A stretch of DNA of 26,467 nt from the NCBI GenBank assembly GCA_964624465.1, contig CAZUZD010000046.1:1-26467 (forward strand), read 5' to 3'. The notes beneath the pieces are model-generated. The model was given only the letters and a program-made list of their open reading frames with translations, did not search any database and was not told the DNA's origin. Positions within the stretch are counted from its first letter, which is position 1, and every line of letters begins with the position of its first letter. Made by a program: the position numbers and the translations under genes. The DNA comes from CAZUZD01 sp964624465 (lineage in GTDB: Bacteria; Planctomycetota; Planctomycetia; Isosphaerales; Isosphaeraceae). This document shows, piece by piece, positions 22,351-26,467 of the stretch.

Positions 22351-22713
22351 TCAGAAGTCGGCCAGGGCGGCGTGCTCGGTGTCGAAGCACGGCACGTACC
22401 GGCCCAGGCCGATGATGTTGGCGCCGATCTGGACGTCGCGGTGCAGGCCGCAGAGCCGCAGGGCGCCGCCGGCCTCCTGCAGGCTCTTGCCCAGGCCGAA
22501 GAGCACGGCGAAGGCGGTGCTGCAGAGGTACTCGGTGTCGCTGAGGTCCAGCAGCACCTTGCGGGTGGTGCCGGCGTCGATCGCCTGCTGGACCGCCGCG
22601 CCGAAGTCCTGGGCGGCGCTGGGCTGCCGGAGCTCGCGCACCTGCACCTCGAAGACCGCCACGTCGCCCGCCTGGCGGAGCCGGAAGTAGGGGGATTCGG
22701 TGGGGTGGGCCAT
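22351..22713 (-). CDS. STAS-domain protein (anti-sigma factor antagonist-like)
   Basis: A 120-residue single-domain STAS protein. Family features: strand AVFEVQVRELRQP, helix DFGAAVQQAIDAG, then KVLLDLSDTEYLCSTAFAVL with the serine in the usual phospho-acceptor place (S65) and GGALRLCGLHRDVQ. In SpoIIAA/RsbV-type switches the unphosphorylated form sequesters an anti-sigma kinase. No kinase or sigma gene is adjacent, though a histidine kinase lies 2.3 kb away. The Cys at 64 replaces the commoner Asp or Ser of the DSSGLG-type motif, and Ala replaces Gly, so whether it can be phosphorylated is uncertain. The ribosome site before ATG 22711-22713 is weak (GAGACGAGCGAACC). Confidence 0.9.
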   Translation of the reverse strand: MAHPTESPYFRLRQAGDVAVFEVQVRELRQPSAAQDFGAAVQQAIDAGTTRKVLLDLSDTEYLCSTAFAVLFGLGKSLQEAGGALRLCGLHRDVQIGANIIGLGRYVPCFDTEHAALADF

Positions 22714-22953
22714 GGGTCGGTTCGCTCGTCTCGGCGTCGGAAGGGCGTCAGTGCAGCAGTCGCGGGCCGCCGCCCCGCCGCGGTCCGGGCCGTGATCGCC
22801 CGGGCCCGTCGCGGGCCTCGGCCGATCCTCGCCCGACCGTCCCGCCGAGGCGCGACCGTCCCCTTTCAAGGTATCCGGACCCGGATCGCCCCGCAACCGG
22901 TTCGGCCGGGCCCGCCGCGCCGCGGGAGCCTGCCGCTGGCCGCCGCCGCCGAC

Positions 22954-22959
22954 TACACT
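22954..22959 (+). promoter_or_regulatory. -10-like box of the gene at 23009
   Basis: GACTACACTGATCGGGG contains TACACT (4/6 match), 49 bases before the GTG. It shares CTACACTGA with the box before the esterase gene. The possible -35 CTGCCG is weak. Confidence 0.4.
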
Positions 22960-23008
22960 GATCGGGGCGGGTCCGGCACCGACGGAATCGGGGAAGGGCG
23001 GGGCGATC

Positions 23009-23761
23009 GTGGGGCAGGGCGACACCAACGGCAACGCCGGCCGGCTGCTGCGGTTCGACGACCGTCGCGGCCCCGGTCCTCATCCCGATCCGGATCCCGG
23101 GGCCCTGGGGCCCCGGCGCTCGGGCCGACGGTTCGTGCTCGCCGCGGCCCTGGCGCTGCTGGNNNNNNNNNNCCAGCTCGCCCTGGCGGCCTTCGGCGCC
23201 GCCGAGGTCGCACCCGCCGTGCAGCCCCTGGCCGCGACCGTGCCGCCGGGCATCGAGCCGGCCGCGTGGGCCGAGCTGGTCGACCGCGTGCGGGCCCTGC
23301 TCGTGCGGCTGACCGCCTCGGGCGCGCTGACCCGGCCCCGGATGGAGGTGCTCCGCGACGAGCTGCGCCAGCGCGTGGCCGGGGCCACCCCCGAGACGGC
23401 CGCCGTCGTGCTGGGCGACCTCTGGTCCGACCTCGAGGACCGCGCCGGCCCCGTGCTGACGGCCGACCGCCCCTACCGCCTGGCCGCCACCCTGCACCCG
23501 CTCGCCCGCCTGTGCCCGCCCGACGGGTCGGCGTCCGGGTGGGCCCTGACCGTGCTCCAGGCCCGCGCCCGGCTCGTCGACCTCGCCCGCCCCGGCCACC
23601 TCGACCCCGCCGCCCGCGACGTCCTGGCCGCCGCCCTGACCCGTCGCCTGGCCCGCACCACCCCCGCCACCGCCCGCGCCGACCTGGCCGCCCTCGACGC
23701 CCTGCTCCCCCCCGACCCGTCCCGGGTCGGCGGCGGCGCGGACACCGCTCCGGCCCCATGA
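23009..23761 (+). CDS. Hypothetical membrane-anchored protein (contains assembly gap)
   Basis: About 250 residues, not a family I recognise. The N-terminus is soluble and Pro/Gly/Arg-rich (residues 1-40). A single hydrophobic segment starts RRFVLAAALALL and continues after the gap as QLALAAFGAA; the 10-N run at 23163-23172 falls inside it, so its true length is unknown. The C-terminal 190 residues are helical and Ala/Leu/Arg/Asp-rich (WAELVDRVRALLVRLTASGA, RMEVLRDELRQRVAG) with a repeated look, perhaps a helical-bundle sensor or scaffold. The frame is in register across ten bases. Start GTG 23009-23011 with GGAAGGGCGGGGCGATC upstream. High-GC compositional bias makes the reading somewhat less certain than for its neighbours. 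Confidence 0.68.
   Translation: MGQGDTNGNAGRLLRFDDRRGPGPHPDPDPGALGPRRSGRRFVLAAALALLXXXXQLALAAFGAAEVAPAVQPLAATVPPGIEPAAWAELVDRVRALLVRLTASGALTRPRMEVLRDELRQRVAGATPETAAVVLGDLWSDLEDRAGPVLTADRPYRLAATLHPLARLCPPDGSASGWALTVLQARARLVDLARPGHLDPAARDVLAAALTRRLARTTPATARADLAALDALLPPDPSRVGGGADTAPAP
23163..23172. other. Assembly gap (10 N)
   Basis: Ten undetermined bases within the membrane segment of the gene at 23009-23761. Here the frames on both sides agree with a gap of 3n+1 bases, so ten is possible. Confidence 0.98.
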
Positions 23762-23837
23762 GCTCGAGGCACCCGCTGGCCCGGGCCACGAGCCGGCGTC
23801 CGATCGACCCGCGGGTGTCCCGGCCGTCGGAGCGGGC

Positions 23838-24710
23838 TCAGGCCACGCGCACCAGGCGGCGCACGAGTCCGGAGACTGCGGGGAAGCGGCCGGCGACCTG
23901 CTTGGCGCCGCGGGCCAGGGCGATCGCGTGGGGCCCGAGTCCTTCGTAGGGCGTCAGGCGGGCCTGCGCCTCGTGGGAACGCCGCTCATGCTCGAGGAGC
24001 TGGGCCTCGACGTGGTCCAGCCGGCTCCGCAACGCGGCCAGGGGATACAGCTCGAAGTTGTCGGTCGCGTTGACCGGGCTCGCCAGGCGCGGGAGCAGCG
24101 CCGCGTCCTCGGATCGGACGTAGTAGCTGTTGATCCCGTCGTGGGTGGCCCAGTGGTACGAGGCCCGCTCGAAGATCGCGGCCCACCACTGGGGATCGGT
24201 CCCCTCGACGACGACGACGCGGGGCCGCCAGCGCTCCAGGGCGGCCCCTTCCAGGACCGCGACGTCGTGCCCCTCGGCGTCGATCTTGAGGAAGTCGATC
24301 GTCCGGCCGACATGATCCTGGAAGATCTGCGACAGCGGCAGGACCGGCACGTCCCGCCGCCGCAGGGCCGTCGGATCGGCGCCGAACATCTCGACGAAGT
24401 ACCCGGGGTGGACCGACCAGCACGGCGAGCCGTCGCACTCGTAGAACGGCAGCTCGCCCCAGCCGTTCGAGGCGGCGAGGTTGAGGTTCAGGTCGCGCGG
24501 GCGCTCGGCGGTCAGGAGCGCGTGGGACGCGGGGTTCGGCTCGAGGTTGATGCCCGACCAGCCCAGGTCGTAGAAGAACTTCGTGACCGAGTCCGCCGTC
24601 GGGTGGCCGGCCCCGACGTCGACGTAGAACCCGTCGGTGACGTCCGGGAACAGCCGCCGCAGCAGGACGTCCTCGAAGTTCTGCGCGTAGGAAACCATCT
24701 GCCTCGGCAT
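23838..24710 (-). CDS. FkbM family methyltransferase
   Basis: A 290-residue SAM-dependent methyltransferase. The FkbM start SYAQNFEDVLLRRLF (7-21) leads to the SAM-binding GFYVDVGAGHPTADSVTKFF (27-46), WSGINLEPNP (51-60) with the acidic residue that contacts the ribose, and IDFLKIDAEGHDVAVLEGA (138-156), all strongly conserved. Known members O-methylate sugars or polyketides; those with the SYAQNFEDVLL opening usually sit in polysaccharide clusters, which is not the case here. After about residue 205 a helical tail (SRLDHVEAQLLEHERRSHEA) may be a coiled coil. ATG 24708-24710 with AAGGA five bases upstream is preferred over a start at 24800. It is divergent from the histidine kinase gene. Confidence 0.94.
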   Translation of the reverse strand: MPRQMVSYAQNFEDVLLRRLFPDVTDGFYVDVGAGHPTADSVTKFFYDLGWSGINLEPNPASHALLTAERPRDLNLNLAASNGWGELPFYECDGSPCWSVHPGYFVEMFGADPTALRRRDVPVLPLSQIFQDHVGRTIDFLKIDAEGHDVAVLEGAALERWRPRVVVVEGTDPQWWAAIFERASYHWATHDGINSYYVRSEDAALLPRLASPVNATDNFELYPLAALRSRLDHVEAQLLEHERRSHEAQARLTPYEGLGPHAIALARGAKQVAGRFPAVSGLVRRLVRVA

Positions 24711-24755
24711 GGGAATCCTTCCCCAGGGTTGTCCGAGTCTCGCCCGATCCGGATC

Positions 24756-24784
24756 ACCAGAGCAGAGAGCCGCCGGAGGGTCAA
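24756..24784 (-). promoter_or_regulatory. Promoter of the FkbM gene
   Basis: On the minus strand TTGACC (24779-24784), 17 bases, TCTGGT (24756-24761; 3/6 match), 45 bases before the ATG. The -35 and spacing are good, the -10 poor. Confidence 0.33.
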
Positions 24785-24876
24785 GCCGAGATCCGCTCAT
24801 GAATCAGATGCCTGGTATGAGCCAGGGCTGAGCGGCGCCCGAACCCGACCGACGTCGGGGGCAGGGGCGTTTCGGC

Positions 24877-24905
24877 TTGCTACCGCCCGTCGGCGAGAGG
24901 ACAAT
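24877..24905 (+). promoter_or_regulatory. Promoter of the histidine kinase gene
   Basis: TTGCTA (24877-24882), 17 bases, GACAAT (24900-24905), each 4/6 to consensus, 78 bases before ATG 24984. Confidence 0.42.
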
Positions 24906-24983
24906 GAGTGTGTTCAAGATCAGCATTTGTTTCGAAATTCGCCGCCGCGGACGCCGGTCGTCCCGTCCAGAAAGATCCGTTGC

Positions 24984-26467
24984 ATGTCGAATTCGGTCCC
25001 GGGACGGGCGGGCGATGCGGCGAGCCACCGGCCGGCCTCGTGGTATCAGGTCACGCTGGCCGCCATCGGTGATGCGGTGTTGACCACCGACCCCGACGGC
25101 CTGATCACCTACATGAATCCGGTCGCCGAGACGCTCACCGGATGGCCGGCGGCCGAGGCGATGGGCCGACATCTGGAAGCGGTCTTCCGGATCATCAACG
25201 AGGAGACGCGGCAGCCCAGCGAGCAGCCGGTGCGGAAGGTCATCGACACGGGCCTCGTGCGCGGCCTGGCCAACCACACGCTGCTCATCGCCAGGGACGG
25301 CAGCGAGCTGCCGATCGACGACAGCGCCGCCCCGGTCTGGGGTGACGGTGGTGTGCTGGTCGGCGTGGTCATGGTCTTCCGCGACATCACCGCCCGCCGG
25401 CAGACCGAGCACCTGCTCGCATCGGCCCGGGGGTATGCCGAGAGCATCGTCAACACGGTGCGGGAGCCGCTGCTGATCCTGAACGCCGACCTGCACGTCC
25501 GGTCGGCGAACCACTCGTTCTACGAGATGTTCCGGGTCGGTCCGGCCGAGACCGAGGGCCGGTTCATCTATGACCTCGGCGACGGGCAGTGGGACATCCC
25601 GGCGCTGCGAACCTTGCTGGAGGAGATCATCCCCGAGAACAGCCACTTCGACGACTTCGAGGTCCAGCACGATTTCGAGACCATCGGCCCGAAGACGATG
25701 CTGCTCAACGCCCGCCGCTTCCCGCCCGAGGGGAAGTGGGAGCTGATCCTCCTGGCCGTCCAGGACATCACCGAGCGCAAGCAGCTCGAGGTGGAGCGCG
25801 AGGGGTTGCTCGCAGACGCCGAGGCGGCCCGCGACCGGGCCGTGCAGGATGCGGCCAAGCTCGTCGACGCCGACCGCCAGAAGAACCAGTTCCTGGCGAT
25901 GCTCGCCCACGAGCTCCGCAACCCGCTGGCCGCCGTGCAGAGCGCCGTCGAGATCGCCGCGCGAGCGGGCTCGAAGGAGGACCTCGAATGGGGCCGGGAC
26001 GTCACCGCCCGGCAGGTCGCCAACTTCGCCCACATCATCAACGACCTGCTGGACGTCGCCCGGATCACCGAGGGGAAGATCCAGCTCCACAAGGAGCGCA
26101 TCGACGCCGGTCCGGTGATCCGCCACGCGTACGAGACCGTGCGGCCAATCGTCGAGTTGCGGAAGCATGAACTGACCCTCTCGTCCTCGTCCACGGACCT
26201 GCCGGTCGAGGCCGACTCGACCCGGCTCGAGCAGATCCTGGTGAACCTGCTGACGAACGCGGCCAAGTACACGCCGGCCGGGGGCCGGATCCAGCTGATC
26301 ACCGGCGTCGAGGGCAGCGAGGTGGTCTTCCGCGTCCGCGACAACGGCATCGGCATCCGGCCCGAGCTGCTCCCGAAGATGTTCGACCTGTTCACCCAGG
26401 TCGATCGCTCGCTCGACCGCGCCGAGGGGGGCCTCGGCATCGGCCTGACGCTGGTCCAGCGGCTCGT
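24984..26467 (+). CDS. PAS-PAS sensor histidine kinase (cut by window edge)
   Basis: 494 complete codons are visible. There is no signal peptide or membrane helix, so it is a cytoplasmic sensor. PAS 1 spans about residues 20-140 (IGDAVLTTDPDGLITYMNPV ... VFRDITARRQ) and PAS 2 about 150-268 (VREPLLILNADLHVRSANHS ... AVQDITERKQ). A short coiled coil leads to the HisKA box FLAMLAHELRNPLAAVQSA with the phospho-acceptor His309. The ATPase domain shows the N box LEQILVNLLTNAAKYTPAGG (415-434), G1 VRDNGIGI, F box MFDLFTQVD and G2 GGLGIGLTLVQRL. The end and any receiver domain lie beyond the window, so a hybrid kinase is possible. Start ATG 24984-24986 has only a weak AGAAAG site upstream. Neither signal nor partner regulator is known from this sequence. 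Confidence 0.95.
   Translation, partial: MSNSVPGRAGDAASHRPASWYQVTLAAIGDAVLTTDPDGLITYMNPVAETLTGWPAAEAMGRHLEAVFRIINEETRQPSEQPVRKVIDTGLVRGLANHTLLIARDGSELPIDDSAAPVWGDGGVLVGVVMVFRDITARRQTEHLLASARGYAESIVNTVREPLLILNADLHVRSANHSFYEMFRVGPAETEGRFIYDLGDGQWDIPALRTLLEEIIPENSHFDDFEVQHDFETIGPKTMLLNARRFPPEGKWELILLAVQDITERKQLEVEREGLLADAEAARDRAVQDAAKLVDADRQKNQFLAMLAHELRNPLAAVQSAVEIAARAGSKEDLEWGRDVTARQVANFAHIINDLLDVARITEGKIQLHKERIDAGPVIRHAYETVRPIVELRKHELTLSSSSTDLPVEADSTRLEQILVNLLTNAAKYTPAGGRIQLITGVEGSEVVFRVRDNGIGIRPELLPKMFDLFTQVDRSLDRAEGGLGIGLTLVQRL

Noticed and set aside
24904..25083. A small ORF starting MSVFKIS upstream of and overlapping the histidine kinase
   Set aside because: It begins within the proposed -10, has no ribosome site, and overlaps the PAS domain in another frame.

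Overview
This 26.5 kb window is a high-GC chromosomal fragment. Its gene content suggests a planctomycete, most like the Isosphaeraceae: a formylglycine-type sulfatase, a DUF1080 (3-keto-disaccharide hydrolase) protein, a sialate O-acetylesterase, a Tat-exported DUF362 protein, a secreted TlpA-type thioredoxin, a cytochrome c/copper monooxygenase fusion and several small lineage-type hypotheticals. The assignment rests on gene families and base composition only; there is no rRNA or tRNA. Two runs of 10 N (3194-3203 and 23163-23172) are assembly gaps inside genes.

Layout. 1-874 (-) is the N-terminal part of guaB with a good promoter. 1233-1586 (-) is a small orphan gene bracketed by two related hairpin elements. 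1834-2358 (-) is a SMI1/KNR4 protein, 2408-2980 (-) a DUF1697 protein, 3073-4648 (-) a sialate O-acetylesterase interrupted by a gap, and 4788-6650 (-) a secreted HExxHxxxxxH metalloprotease. 6841-7997 (+) is an overlapping pair, a HEPN protein and an unknown partner. 8108-9358 (-) is DUF362. 9735-10592 and 10736-13150 (+) are DUF1080 and sulfatase. 13352-13447 (+) is a 31-residue lysine-rich microprotein with its own terminator. 13682-14767 (-) is the TlpA-like protein and 15116-15550 (+) a YkvA/DUF1232 membrane protein. 15623-15765 holds a 35-bp perfect inverted repeat. 15856-18320 (+) is a MarR / pirin / DoxX / WrbA cluster that looks like a redox- or quinone-stress operon. 18467-18799 (+) is a small hypothetical; poly-G tracts follow. 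19101-20696 (-) is the cytochrome c/PHM-like monooxygenase, followed by about 700 bp without a gene. 21398-22210 (-) is a glycine-rich secreted protein, 22351-22713 (-) a STAS-domain protein, 23009-23761 (+) a single-pass membrane protein, 23838-24710 (-) an FkbM methyltransferase, and 24984-end (+) a PAS-PAS histidine kinase cut by the window edge.

How it fits together. Most genes are single transcription units with their own -10-like boxes (TAnAnT type) and GC-only terminator hairpins. Exported catabolic or cell-surface enzymes dominate (esterase, protease, DUF1080, sulfatase, monooxygenase). The cooperative units are the HEPN pair (22-bp overlap), the MarR-pirin-DoxX-WrbA run, and perhaps DUF1080-sulfatase. 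I found no CRISPR array, insertion sequence with a transposase, prophage or RNA gene. The most interesting items are the structured repeat elements, the HEPN pair with a non-nucleotidyltransferase partner, and the lysine-rich microprotein. None is proven to be a new system.
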